From: Lobosporangium transversale
Lineage: Eukaryota; Mortierellomycota; Mortierellomycetes; Mortierellales; Mortierellaceae
NCBI RefSeq assembly: GCF_002105155.1
Contig: NW_019029007.1
Span: 372,001-436,000 of the forward strand
DNA length: 64,000 nt
Reading direction: 5' to 3'
A model generated the notes under the pieces. That model saw only the letters and a list, made by a program, of their open reading frames with translations, ran no database searches and was not told the DNA's origin. This document shows, piece after piece, positions 1 through 12,800 of this stretch; the stretch's first letter is position 1, and the number at the start of each line of letters is the position of its first letter. Both the position numbers and the translations under genes were made by a program.

Positions 1-1
1 G

Positions 2-3000
2 GGCGCACTACAAACCCCTATTCAAGAAGAGAGCCAGTCTAGTCCGACACCCAGAAGCGGAACCAGCAGCAACGTCATCAGCATTGGTACTCATACTTCC
101 TACCATCCCAATTCCTTCGAAGTGAAAGCTCAGAAGTAGTACTGACCTACTTCAAGCACCAGAGCCAGCTGTAGGTTTTTTTTTTTTTTTTTTTTTTTTT
201 GCAAAAATGACGTACAGTCCGTGAGAAGAAACTAACTTTTTTTTTTTTTTTATATTTTTTCAACTTACAGTACCTCCTCGCCCAGCAATTCCACCTAGAA
301 AGCTGACAACAATAGATCATGCTGCAAATGCTTTCACTAACTCTTCCGTGGTAAAATCTGGAGACGATAGAATTTACAGTTGAATCCTTGGCTGTGACAG
401 GCGCAGCAGCCCCAGCATTTTTGTTTCAAAAAGATGAAAAAGGGCGCAGCCAGTAAGTTTTTTACTCTAGTTGGAGGAAGCCCTTGAGTATTATCCATTA
501 CATCTGTTGCAACCGTTTCGGTGCATGTCTTTATGACTCTCTGGACAATGATTTGTTTCTTTCCTGAGCTATGACATTTTCCCTCTACAGTCTAGTAAAG
601 GGGTGCCCAAAACTGGAATATTTTTGTCATTTGACTTTGACAACCAACATTTCTGATCAGAGACATATTTATCATGCTATTCAACGTCGTGATTATGTCA
701 TGAGCAAGTTCGCTTGATGAACGTTCGCAAAGAAAAATCCAACTCAATTAACCTGACCCTCTAATTTATCATTTCCTGTATAGCCACCCATCCTTTTTCA
801 GCTGATTTAAGGTATGGTTCATTTTGGCATCAAGTAAAAAATTTACGTTAAAGATTTGTACCTTTCAACAAGGGTTTTAGTACTGACCCTATTATCTCTG
901 TCTGAATTGTATCGTTAGCTCGGTATTGTCGACTCGGAATCAGATCCTGGGGCTGGAATACATATGATCTTCCGCGTTGAGTTCAATATGGAGATATCAA
1001 ATGGTTATCCGTCGAACACTTTACGACTCTATAAACTGCACCTGACTTTAACAGCCAAGCGATATCGAAACATACCAGATTCCCTGACAGGTCTGATTAA
1101 CTGCCAATGTAATGGTTGCCTTCGTTTTTTTATTGCAAATATTTGTCTGACCGGAAACTGGGCTATTGGTGTGTATAGGTAGCATGGGCGTTGTTGTTTT
1201 CAAGGACACAGCTGTAAGGGAGACAAACTTGGCTCGCCGCAACTACAAATTACCTCTTGCAGTGATGCAGGCGCTCAATGGCACAGTTGCTATGATCTTT
1301 ACGAGTTCCTTGAGATTTCAGCATTGTCGCTAACCAAAGATATGGGTTGGAAAGGTAAAGAGGGTACGTGGAAACCAAAGTCGTCGATATTACCAAAACA
1401 TTCTGTGGAATACCATAGAATTCTCGGAGTACACTCGATCATGGGCTATCCTTCGCGATTCTTATATGGCATTTTTGCCTGATATTAGCTCAGATGATGT
1501 TCGGACGTGTTCATCTTTGATCAAAACTTTTATGTTAAGCATAAAGAACAGGTCCTTGGCCTTAATTTGCATCATATTGAGATTGGAAACATGCATCGCA
1601 AGGTTGAGATGAAAGGCGGGTATAACCGAGAGATGATTGAGTGGGTGGATCACATCAAAAAGATGGAGCAAGCAAGCCCTTGGGTCAAGAATCACCGCTT
1701 TGATAGCTTCGCACCTGAACGTGAGGATGCAAAGATTCGCTATTATGTTGATGGCAAGGACTACTTTCATGCAGTTTCAGATGCCATCCTGGCGGCCAAA
1801 AACGAAATTTATATTGCGGACTGGTGGCTGTCTCCCGAATTGGTAATTATCTTGTTTTTATTTTTTTAGGTTGCAGCTGACGTTCGATAAAACTATAACC
1901 AACTTTTAATGATTTTACATTATCCCAACTTTGTATTTTTGTAAAAAGTACCTTCGGCGTCCACCTGAGAAAAACGAAGAATTTAGGTTGGACCGATTGC
2001 TCAAGAGGAAGGCGGAGGAAGGTGAAGATATACGTAGTTGTTTACAAGGAGATCTCGCTTGCTTTGACACTGGATTCTGCCCATACTAAGACCTGGCTTC
2101 AAGACCTTCATCGTAACATTCAGGGTATGTATTCATTCAGACCTTTGTGGGTACTACCAAAAGAACAATAACTCATTGGTCTTGTACATTATGTAAAAAA
2201 CATTATTTCAATAGTTCAACGCCATCCTGATCATATTGGTGTCAATGCTACTCAGTTTTGGGCCCATCACGAGGTTAGTGATTTGCTTTACATGTCAGGA
2301 CTCCTCTACTATCTTTGAGATCCAAAGCTAAAGAATAGGCAAATCTTAATTTCGCATCATTTTAGAAAATCTGCGTGATTGATTGTCGTTTGGCTTTCAT
2401 TGGTGGTCTCGATCTTGTTTTGGAGATATGATAGTAGAACTCACCAGCTATCAGACTATCACCCTTCCGGAAGTGGAACTATTTGGCCAGGTCAAGATTA
2501 TTCCAATCCGCGTATTAAGGATTTTGTCAATGGTACAGTGACTCTTTAGCCCTTACAAAAATGGGGGCAGCACACTTTTTTTTTTTTTTTTTTTTTTTTG
2601 CATTCAAGAGCGTGAACTGATTCGACTTTGTTTATCATAATCCTTGTCTTATATTAACAGTAAAAGAGTACCATAGTGATCTGATTGAGCGTAAATTGCT
2701 TAGTCGTATGCCATGGCATGATGTCTCGATTGGTGTTGCAGGTCAACCCGCTCGGAGATATTGCACGCCACTTTGTTCAAGCGTTGGAATTTTGTGAAGC
2801 GTGAAAAGGGTATGAAAAAAACACACATGAAGTTCTTGACCCCCAAGGGAGAATTCGTCAGCACACGCAACGAATCCGGTTGGACAGGCACGCAAAAGGT
2901 TCAGATTCTTCGAAGCAGCACCACTTGGTCGCAAGGTGTGGATTTGGAGCGTTCAATCCAAAATGCTTACTTATCCTGCATTGAAAACGCAGAACACTTT

Positions 3001-4650
3001 ATTTACATTGAAAATCAATTCTTCGGTAAGATGATGTTTGTATTCATTGACTCTATTATGGTGGTCATCTACTCCGCCATTCTGTTTCAATTGTTAATCG
3101 GTTACTTTGTTGTTCCATTTAGTCACCCTTGCTGTGGAGGATGGCAACCCTGAGCTCAAGAACACTATTGGAATAGCCATAGTGAATCGCATTATTAGAG
3201 CACACAGTAAGGGCGAAAAGTTCCGAGTGATTGTCATGATGCCACTTATGCCTGCATTCGAAGCTGACATCATGGCAAGCGAGGCAGGCACTTTACGCAA
3301 AGTCATGCATTTCCAATATATGTCCATTTGTCGTGGAGGGAACTCTGTGCTGGAACGATTGGAGGCTAATGGCATCAACCCAGACCAGTATATCGGCTTT
3401 TATGGGCTTCGTAGTTTCGACCGCATCAAACATGGAAAGTTTGACGCAATTCTAGAAGCAGTTAAAGAGGCTGAGCTTGAAGGAGTACTATTGTCTTCTG
3501 GTCAAACTGGGGAGACTGCTGATTCGGTTGATACTCAGGAGAAGGGCAGAGTACAGGCCGGTTCTAGTAAGAATCAACACCCTCGGGCTCCAGTCACTCC
3601 ATATCTCTGCAGACGAAGACAAACAGGTCAAGGCTGCAGAGGGCGGTGAAGTAAAAGAACGCAAGTCACTTGCTTCGAAGTTTCTTCTCGACCCTATTCC
3701 GCGTGATAAGCGGGCAGAGCGTATGAAGGCAATAGCATAGGCGTAGGGCTCAAGACAAGCATAGAAGATGGGATGAGAGCATTACAAACGAGCCATGGGT
3801 ATGTCCGAAGAGAACATGGATTCATCCCTGCAGCCACCGAGAGGACTTTGAAGGACAAAAGGGAGCTGAAAAGGCCCGTAAGGATACGAAGAAAAAAAGA
3901 AAAGGAGGCTAAGAAACATCATTATAAGGGGAACTACTGAGAACAGCGAGCCACATGTGGCCGAAGGTTTAGGCACGCAAATCCGAAATGTTGTGAATAC
4001 TCTAAAAGGCAAAAGGAAGAGGCGATCTAGAGCCCAAGCATCACAAGATTACGCGCAATCCTATCTTTGATAGGTCTGGAGCAATAAGAACCATACGCCT
4101 TCATATACAGATGGTTCTAATATTGATGACGTCAATGATCAAAATGATTGAAAAGGCTAAAGAGGAGTCTGAGATGATTATCGAGCCTGCACCAAAAGAG
4201 AGCAATGCATCTCAATCACCTGAGAACGCTCCTCTCCCTATCAGCAACAGTAGTAGTAGTGGCAGCAGCTCGAAAACCAAGGACGATGATGACTCATTAA
4301 TCGAAGATAACGAGGTGGATGACTTTGTAACAAGCAATTATATGTCCACAGCAAACTGATGATTATCGATGATCGAATAATTATTATTGGATCTGGTAAG
4401 TTCCTGAGCTTTTTTTTTTTTTTTTTCTCTTTCGTAAATGATCATTGAGCTGATATAACGCTTTTAACTTTACATAGCAAATATTAATGACCGCTCTCAA
4501 GTTGGATATCGTGATTCAGAGATTGCTATTATAATTGAGGATACGGAGATGGTTCCTTCCAAGATGAATGGAGAAGAGGTAAGGGGAAAAAGTTCGTGTC
4601 GTTATCATGATCACAGCTTAATAGCATCAGCACAGTTACTCATATCTCTT

Positions 4651-4681
<31 letters not shown>

Positions 4682-5340
4682 GTACCAAGCTGGAAAGATT
4701 GCACACGCTCTCCGAACAGATCTGTTCAAAGAGCATCTGGGATTACTACCTCACGTTGAGCATGATGTTGTAACTCAAGCAAGTGTGTTGCCTGTTGATC
4801 TTGAAGCGCCAAGCAAGGACCTGCGCTTGTATGTAAGGAGCTTATTGCTGATTCGCTTACAGAGCAGCAGGAGGAAAAAGTCCATGTACCATTTGGTCAC
4901 GGAGGTTTTACAAACATCGACGCAGATGAAGAGGATTCGAAGGCATTCAGCAATGGCATGCAAAGTTATCGGATAGTAAGGTCAAGCAAGATCCCAAGAC
5001 GGCGGATCAAATTGTCATGGACCCACTGCACGACGATTTCTATGTGAATTGGTGGAAGCGGGTTGCGAACCAAAACACATTGATTTTCCGAGAGATCTTT
5101 CACTGTGTTCCAGATCAAACTGTGGAAACGTGGGATGAGTACAAAGCATTTATTCCGGACAATAAGAAAGTATTGACAGGACATGTGGTCATGGAGGGAG
5201 CAACGGTAGAGAATGTGACTGAGAAACTTCAGGGCATCACTGGACATTTAGTGGAGTTTCCAACAAGGTTCTTGTGTAAAGAAAATTTGCTGGGTAATAT
5301 TGTTGAAGGCGCGGTGACGCCGCTGGAAATCTTTACTTAG
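2..5340 (+). CDS. Phospholipase D (PLD1/Spo14 type), 5' end outside window
   Basis: Hydrolyses phosphatidylcholine to phosphatidic acid and choline at membranes. Pieces in order: a low-complexity N-terminal exon (2-139, then from about 270), a PX domain (964-1100, with [16 protein letters not shown]), a PH-like region (about 1290-1610, [15 protein letters not shown]), first catalytic half around 1620-2430 with HHEKICVID split by an intron near 2275, the IENQFF block at 3000, second HKD motif HSKLMIIDD at 4345-4375, then [17 protein letters not shown] after an intron. The C-terminus ends in AVTPLEIFT, the usual ending of fungal PLD1. Single-base gaps break the frame in the PX domain (near 990-1035), after the first HKD motif (near 2415-2430) and before the second (near 4335). 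Introns include about 1843-1950, 4394-4478 and 4579-4682. Both HKD motifs are intact once frames are followed, so an active enzyme is likely. The family call is firm; exon limits are not. Confidence 0.95.
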
Positions 5341-5492
5341 ACAACTTGATATGCTACCTATTTATACCATGTAAATTCCGAACGATCATGTTAGTCAAAT
5401 GAGAAAGGGATTTTGTAATCTAGACTTTTTGTTTTATTATTTATTTTTATAAATGACCTTTAGCTGGATAATGATCTCGAGGTACGCACAGT

Positions 5493-6104
5493 TTACTTCA
5501 AAAATGTCAGGACGCTATCTGTGACAGCACAGACCCATGTATGAGAGTTGGGTTGTCCAACAATAAAGCCATTTTCACTGGAGGCTCCGAAAAGATTGGA
5601 AATAAAGGTGTTGTCTGTATTCTTCTGATTTTGTTCCGGCGATTGTGATTGTTCCTCAATGTGTTGTTTGGATCTGATATAGAAAATCTGAAAGAACCTA
5701 TGGATATCATTAAAAAAAAAAAAAAAAAAAAAAAAATAGGATATTCTTTCCCAGATCAGAAGTTTGATATGATTTGGAAATATTATTCTCAATCATCAAC
5801 TTCGTTTTTTTTTTTTTTTTTTTTTTTTGTTATACCTTGAGTATACTCAGCTGAGAGTCATAATGACCATGTGCTTGAGGCTCTCGTGATGAATAAACTG
5901 AACCCATTGTCCAACACTAAGATCATGGACAGTACAACAGCCATATTTCCTTTGGCAGGATCCCTCCAGTGATTTTGTACACTGTCGCCTTTTGCTATAC
6001 ATACACATACGCAGAGAGAAGGAAAGAACATATTAGGGGTTTTTTTTTTTGCTAATATTTTTAATTTTGCCAACAGTTGATTGGAACAGACGAGGCTTTT
6101 GGAC

Positions 6105-6138
<34 letters not shown>

Positions 6139-7398
6139 AGCAATGTCACATACCATGTCGATATCTATATGCTGACCTTGGTTTGCGTTGGTGATTTCAC
6201 CGTTTGTAAAAAGTACTCCTTGTCCTTGGTTAATGTGTGGTTTGTAATCGATCCAATAATAGTCGAGTGGCATTAGACTCATCTAATTCTAAAATGATGT
6301 TGCCACGAACCTAAAATAGAGAAGAAAAAAAAAACCCCATTCGATGGTAAATAACAATAATAATAGCAATAAAATTAGCAAAGCATCCTTTTTTTTTGAG
6401 GGGGGTTATCGTTGTTTGTTGTTGTTCTTATACCTGGTAATCCGCATAGCGGGCCCTAAGGGTGCCATGGACGGATAACTTATAGAGGTCCGTGATGTTG
6501 CTGTTACTGTTGCAGCATTCCTTACACTTTATATCGAAACACCAGGACACCATCCTGTACGATCTTGCATCATAAACATTGTCACAGGTTTCCCAGTAAT
6601 AAACGGGGTTGAGCTTGCCAAAATGCCCAGTTTATTACATCTGGGTTCGCGGTATCCAGGGCTTCCAGAAATTGATGCACCTCTAGATCAGAAATCATGA
6701 AGATATCTTGAGATATGGTGATGGTGATGACAGTGCTTTGAAAGACGACGAAGACGATGGGAGAGCAACTCTAGGGACTTGAACTTGATTCCTGCCAGTT
6801 GAAATACTTTTAAACGCCGACCAGGATCTGCAGTATCCAAGCTTCGCTCTTCAATGTCCTGAGGGCGAGCCCATTTACCCCTGATTTTTCTTTCAATCTT
6901 TTCCGACGAGATTCTGGACCAGACACGATAAAATGGTTGACAGGAAATGATCAAGGGATCTGTAGGGTCTAAGGAGTTGGTAGGCAGAACAGGAGGGTCG
7001 GGTGTGAGTGTGAGTGTGGAGACACCATGTCCAGATTTTTGTAGGAACTCGATCGACGACTGCGCCGAGAATGAAGGATGATTTAGAGACATGGTCCGGG
7101 AGTTTTGAAGGTAACGAGAGCAGATCAGACCTGGATAAGATCTGGAAGCCAGGATGATCGTTATTGAATCCTTCTGACCCTGAGCATTGGACAAAGAGGC
7201 AGTCGTATTTGCCTTATTAGCAGTTGGAAGGCAACGAGACAAAGCTGTGGATAGATCAGGATCAGAACAGGTTGCAGCAGTCCAGAGTGTCTTCCTGTTG
7301 GAATAAATATGATTGCACAAGACTTGAGACCGAAGTTTTTTAACAGCTGTTGTTGTCGTTATTGATGCAACACGCGTAACGTTCCTTGTTAACTGCAT
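5493..7398 (-). CDS. Unrecognised protein, possibly mitochondrial
   Basis: Minus-strand reading begins at 7398 with MQLTRNVTRVASITTTTAVK, basic and hydroxylated without acidic residues, which resembles a mitochondrial targeting peptide. The first exon stays open to about 6688. Further coding-like pieces follow at about 6440-6670 (including DLYKLSVHGTLRARYADYQ), 6145-6290 (DYYWIDYKPHINQGQGVLF), 5858-6000 and 5493-5690 (ISNLFGASSENGFIVGQPN, ending TFLK before a stop). They are separated by introns containing long T or A runs and by likely frame breaks, so the protein cannot be joined with certainty. I recognise no family. The 3' end lies about 150 bp from the end of the phospholipase D gene, so the two converge. 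The gene is likely real because coding-like stretches line up on one strand with plausible splice sites. Confidence 0.5.
6105..6139. repeat. T-tract joined to A-tract (palindromic)
   Basis: A run of about 14 T is followed directly by about 21 A. It lies in an intron of the minus-strand gene 5493-7398. The same T-then-A arrangement occurs at 4649-4682, 7656-7690, 33848-33867, 52873-52911 and 58807-58841. A self-complementary run can fold into a hairpin on either strand. Tract lengths may be misread by sequencing. Confidence 0.8.
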
Positions 7399-7551
7399 AG
7401 TTTTTGTTGATTAGGAGAGGAGGAAAGTACGGATTTAAAAAAAAAGTGGACTGCTCCTTTTATTGGAAATGGAGCCTTGAAATAATGCATCACTTTTTTA
7501 ATGTCTTTTTAGCTTTTTTGCAAACGCGCTTGTTGTATAATCTCATAAAAC

Positions 7552-7655
7552 ATGGCAACGGGAACGGCACAGATGGCAGCATCTACCAACTCTAACAATG
7601 CAGACATCAACCTACTTAATGTGGAATGGCGCTTTCATGAGTGGATCATGGTATC

Positions 7656-7687
<32 letters not shown>

Positions 7688-8406
7688 AAAGAGGAATGTA
7701 AAAGAGATCATGACAAAGAGGAGACAAAAAGTAAAGTAACTGGATATTCTCTATTTATTTTTTTTTTTTACTACTCAGGGTGTTGGTGGACTCAACCCGG
7801 ACAATGTACTTGACTACTTTGCTCAGTCACCATTCTGGGATCCTGAATGCAATAATGCAGTCCTAAGGATGCAAACCCAGTTCAATAACCTTGGTGAGAT
7901 GAAGCAACGCTTAAGGTACTTTTTCCTTTCCTTTATTTATTTATTTTTTGAATAGTTAGAAAAAAAAAATTGTACTCACAATATTTTATTATGGGGGTTC
8001 AAAGTGAAATGACTGGTGTTGAGTTCGCGCTTGTATTGGAAAGATATCCAACATTGTTCGTCATTCAGAAGCAAAGGCGAAGGAGTCCACATGAAGGTAA
8101 AAAAAAAAAATACAGATCAAATTATTATTATTGCTATTATTATTATTGTTATTGTTATGATTATTTGTACTGACTCCTTTTGATGCTAACGTATTCTATG
8201 AGTTGGCCTCCTGTTTAGTCAAGCCCATAGCGATATACTATGTTCTTCAAGGCAGTATTTATCAATGCCCCGATCTTCAAACTTTGCTTTCAAATCGAAT
8301 CGTAAGCTTTGATCCTATATTATATTTCATTTCATTTTTTTTTTTTTTTTTTTTTTTTTTCTTGTTTGCCTCCAATGTAATGCCTGACTTCAAATATTTT
8401 CTCTCT

Positions 8407-8446
<40 letters not shown>

Positions 8447-9214
8447 AATTTTGAATTTTGGATTGTGAGCAGCTTGGAAGCCTGCACCTTGTCGAAGCTG
8501 CTTTCAATGAGGCCAGAGTCATGACAGAGTTTCATCCATCAACAGGTTATCATTGGAAATCGGTTCTTCCCCCTGAATCAGGAACTTCAGCACCAGGTAT
8601 CGCCTCAACATCTATAATACCATCTACCACCTCAACTGTATCAGGAACTCAAGCAGGTACTTTTGGAAAGGAAAAAAAAAAAAAAAAAAAAAAAAGAATC
8701 AGTCATACCATACCTAAAGGCTTTTTTTTATTCTTACATGCCTTCAATTTCATATTCGACTTTTGTGAAAAAAAAAAAAAAAAAAAAATGGAATTGTAGT
8801 GTCACAAGAGTTCAGGGTAGCAGTAGACTATGCTCTTAATACAGTAGAGTTACGAGCACAGCAGAAGCTACAAGCACCCATATCTAGTGGCGCAGGATCA
8901 TCCTCCACCAGTGCTGCAACTGTAGCGGATTCAAAAGTCAAACAGGAAAATGGATCTGCAGCTGCTGTTAGTAGTGCTGTTGCGACATCGAAAAGTAATC
9001 CTAAGGCAAATACTAAAAGACGGAAAAAAAGTGAAGAGGCTTCAGCTGCAGCCGCAAGCATGGGCATAAATACCAATGTTGGTGGTGTTGGAACCTCACA
9101 AGGCCGCCATCTACGGCAGGAGGTCCAAATTTTGCCACAGGTGGCCCTGCTACTCCTGTAGCGACACCAACCAAGAGACGGAAAAAGACAAAGACTATTG
9201 ATCCAAAACAATAA
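7552..9214 (+). CDS. MED6: Mediator complex subunit 6
   Basis: Head-module subunit of Mediator, linking activators to RNA polymerase II in the nucleus. The start at 7552 gives a short N-terminus followed by NLLNVEWRFHEWI; across introns come GGLNPDNVLDYFAQSPFWDP, a fungal MED6 signature, then MTGVEFALVLERYPTLFVIQ (from 8010), RRRSPHE, KPIAIYYVLQGSIYQCPDL (from 8220) and LGSLHLVEAAFNEAR (from 8472). The tail is Ala/Ser/Lys-rich and ends TKRRKKTKTIDPKQ. A missing base near 9110 shifts the frame, so the true stop is taken as 9212-9214, not 9161. Introns hold very long T runs (8337-8360, 8411-8445) and A runs (8671-8695, 8770-8788). Family assignment is very secure; the exact C-terminus depends on the frame correction. 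Confidence 0.93.
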
Positions 9215-9372
9215 AGGACAATTGCGTTTTAATATTGACAATGCATTCATACTACCGGTGTAATTACTTTGTATTTTGGTGATGATGTTTTTTATAAAAA
9301 TGATATTTTATTTTGGAGACATTTTTACTAAAAAGAATGTATCACTTCTGTTGCGCATCCTGCACTCCATGT

Positions 9373-11939
9373 TTACCACTTTGTTGACTTTTTCTTCTTC
9401 TTCTTCCTCTTATTAGGTGGACCATGTGTAGATGGGGGATCTTCGCTCAGTTGTGTCAAAAGAGTGGATGTTGAAGTCGACTTTGGTATCTCACTCGAGG
9501 AAGCAGTTGGCTCAACAACCTCTGTGGTTGGTGGATCTAGTACAGGTGTTTGCGCTTCGTGAACAGCTGGTACTACAGTTGAAGGTGGTGATGTTGAGAG
9601 CATTTTGGTGTCAGTGATTGTATCAGACTCAGCAGGCGTATTCGATGTGATTACGGCGGTTGAATCGCCTACAATAGGCGATATTTCCTCTGTCACCTTG
9701 GGGGTTTCGGCATCTGGCTTTTTGGCGACCTTGGCGGCCTCGGCGCCCTCAACAGCGGCTATAACAGTCTCTGGGGGATTAATCGAGTATGTACCTGTAG
9801 GCTCAGGGACCTCAATAACAACCGAACGTTCTCCCTCTACTTCCTCTTCTAGTTGAGCTGACTCTTGGGTTGGCTTGAAAACTTCTACATCATCCTTGAA
9901 ATTGACAACATGATGTTCGCCTTCTGTAGACCCTGCAGTAGTTGTATCCTTGGTGGCAGAAGAATTCTCAGCAGGTACGGCTCCAGTAGCGCCGTTGGCG
10001 GCGGTTACTGTAGTACTTGGCTGAGTGTTGGCTGCAGTATTGGTCGCTGTCGTGGTATCGAGCAAGGCAGATGAATTCTTACGGGAAGCCGAAAGGATAG
10101 TTTTTCCACTATCATATATTTACTATCAGCAGGCATAGTTACTGTGCGCGCACTTGCAGTTGAAGAGTTATGACCCAGCAGAGGCGTAGACTCATTGAGT
10201 GCTGGTGACTGGAGTAGGCTTTTGAGGTTCTTGAGCTTGCTAACGTTGCGAGAGGGTTTACGGATAACCTTGATTTTGTTGTGGACATCGACATAGACAT
10301 CAGACTCATCCACGATCTCCTCCCCCAAAAGCTCTTCAATTACATCTTCAAGCGTAATCACACCCACAGGATCTCCAAATCCGCCGGGCTTTGATGTGAC
10401 AATAGCCATGTGTGACCTTCCCTCTTGGAAGAAGTTCAAGATATCAAGACAACTGGTATTGGGGGCAGCTTCCGGGAGGGAGTTGAGAGTGAATTGGCGT
10501 ACAGGAGTATGGTCTGCGGGATCATAGGTGATTAGACGTTTGACAAGTAACATACCAATAAAGTTATGAGCGTCATCATGCCTATAGACTGGAATACGAG
10601 AGTAGCCAGCTCTAAGGATATCCTCTGTGAGTTTTTTCATCCAAAATGGCATCCTCACTCAAAGTAAAGACGTCTTCTAAGGGGGTCATCACTGCCGAGA
10701 CAGCTTTCTCCTTCAAGTCAAGCACTGAAGCAATGATAGTGACCTCATCATCTGTGAGCTCGCCGATCCCATCGACCTGATGCAGCGATACTAATGTCTT
10801 GAGCTCAGTTCTGCGATACGTTGTTCCATGGTGAACACCTAGCCAATAATCCAAAAGCATTGCAATCGGATAGGCCACAGGCGACATAATATACATGAGC
10901 ACCAGCATGGGCTTGGAGCAGAATGATCCGATTGCCAGTCCATGACGCGCACACACAGCCTGAGGGATGATCCTAAAGATAAGACAATAGACAAGCAACA
11001 AAAGATATATTAAAAATAAGAATATTGAAAGAACCAGGGTTTAAATGAACTTCTTTTCAAGCGATATTTCTCCAGGCTTTTTAGGAACATACTCTCCAAA
11101 GACAACAATCAACAGGGTCGAGATTAGAATGGCAATGATACCACCGCCAAGCTCCGAATCAAGCACCACTGGCAAGGACTCATTAACGATAACGTTGCCT
11201 AGAAGTAGTGTCACTATTGAAGTAAACACGTGAATGAATATAGGTTAGTCTTCATAAAAAAAAAAAAAAAAAAAAAAAGTTTATATAAATAATACAAAAG
11301 AAGGAAAGGGCATGAAGGAAGATGGAATTTACCCAAGACCCAGTGCTTTCCACGGGATAGGAGCTTATAGACTTTCTCTGCATGGATGCGTTCTTTAGGA
11401 GAACCTGCCACCATCAGGACATGCAAGTTAGTTTCATCCAGACCCATCAATCCGATCGTCAAGCCTAATAAATAATGATAGCAAAAAGCAAAAAGAAAAT
11501 ACACGTTAATAAAACTGCTTTGTACATGGATAGTTCTTTACCTCTCCTTCCCTCTTTTTTTTTTTTTTTTTTTTTTTCCTAGATCAAACAAAACATTGGT
11601 ATACTTTTTTTAAAAGACTTACCAGCAAAGATCCCTCCAATAAGTACCAACCCTACGATTAGTGCCATTTTGAGCCAAAACTCAGGAGTAGAAGCATCCT
11701 CGCCTTCGCCTTCGCCTCCGTGCCCACTTTTTGAGGCGGTGGTTTTTCCGAATAGAGATGATGATCCATATTGGTTACAGTTGCTATTGTCACCTTGACG
11801 CGACCAAGCCAGGAGAGTCTCAAGGAGAATAAAAGGTTGATGAAAAAAAACATAAAGAACTATTTCTTGGCACCAAGAGCGCGTTGAATGTTACGGCGCT
11901 CACGACAGGATCGAGCATTAGCACAATGTCCTTCTCCAT
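9373..11939 (-). CDS. CNNM/Mam3-type membrane protein (DUF21 plus CBS pair)
   Basis: Polytopic membrane protein of the ancient conserved domain family (yeast Mam3, animal CNNM), linked to Mg2+/Mn2+ homeostasis at vacuolar or plasma membranes. From the N-terminus: a hydrophobic stretch (about 11640-11670, [17 protein letters not shown]), [20 protein letters not shown] (11490-11400), [17 protein letters not shown] (11210-11160), [12 protein letters not shown] (near 11100), then [16 protein letters not shown] and [10 protein letters not shown] (10900-10780). The CBS pair follows at 10740-10320, with [21 protein letters not shown] and [20 protein letters not shown]. The C-terminal third (10140-9373) is a Thr/Ser/Glu/Pro-rich, probably disordered cytoplasmic tail ending in a Lys-rich patch. 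Frames change near 10640, and introns contain T or A runs (11256-11278, 11552-11578). The start at 11939 is a guess, because three frames are open there. The gene converges with MED6, about 160 bp away. Confidence 0.9.
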
Positions 11940-12800
11940 GGTAATGGCGACAGCATGAGGTTTTGTCGCTGTTGATCCATAGTGAAGAACTTGAGACTCC
12001 CTTTCTTTTGTCTTTATGGATGAGGAAGAGAAAAAATGAAGAAAAGAAGGAAGAAAAAAAAAAAAAAAAAAAAAAAGAAAGACTAAAGACCTAATCAAAG
12101 ATGAAGAAAAAAAAATTATGGAGTAAGCTCGCGTGAGAGTGCAGCTGGTGTGAAAAGTGAATGAGACAGGAGAGAGGCGGATGTGGGTCTGTTTATTAGC
12201 AGTGTTAGCTTATTTTTTTCAGTTCGTCATGCGCACTGCTAAAAAAACACACAACAAGCAAGTAACGAATAACAGTCGTCTATTCGAATAATGCTTACAG
12301 AAATACAAATAAACGTCAAGAGCAACGGCCAAGACTCAACAATTGGACGTCCTTTATACAATGAATGACACTTCTTCTTTTCATTTTATTTTTTCTTTAT
12401 CGTTTTATTAAGAAAATTCATTTCATTGAAAGTCTATGGATCTTACATTTCTCTATCCATTTCAACAAAAAAAAACTTCAATCCAATCAAAAATAAAATG
12501 AAAAGCAAAAAAAAAAAAAAAAGAAAGAGGCATAAAAAACTGGTCGTTCGGTCGTGTCATAAAAATACAATACAGGGAATAGGCTAAGCTTCTCGACGAG
12601 GGTCATCACGATCTGAAAATGCTAGAAACAAAACTTTTTTTTTTTTTTTTTTTGCTTGTTGTTTGTTGTTGTTTGTTTGTGTGTGTGTGTTTGTTTGTGA
12701 TCAAAGGGATGCTGAGGATATTAAAGTACAAAAAAAGGTTGGATACAACCAGCAAAGGATATAGATGACAAGAGGTTTGCAAAGAATGACCGAGACATTG
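11940..12800. other. Intergenic: probable promoter of the CNNM-type gene
   Basis: I see no convincing gene. The stretch carries A runs (12054-12076, 12508-12522), a T run (12634-12653) and a GT-rich microsatellite-like stretch (12656-12700). A short minus-strand frame ending near 11861 encodes a Cys/His-containing stretch ([17 protein letters not shown]), which could belong to the N-terminus of the CNNM-type protein or be chance. Confidence 0.4.

Noticed and set aside
8277-8535. Lysine-rich open frames on the minus strand
   Set aside because: They are translations of T runs in MED6 introns, not proteins.
8828-9250. 140-codon minus-strand frame over the MED6 tail
   Set aside because: Antisense of an Ala/Ser-rich coding tail; no independent support.
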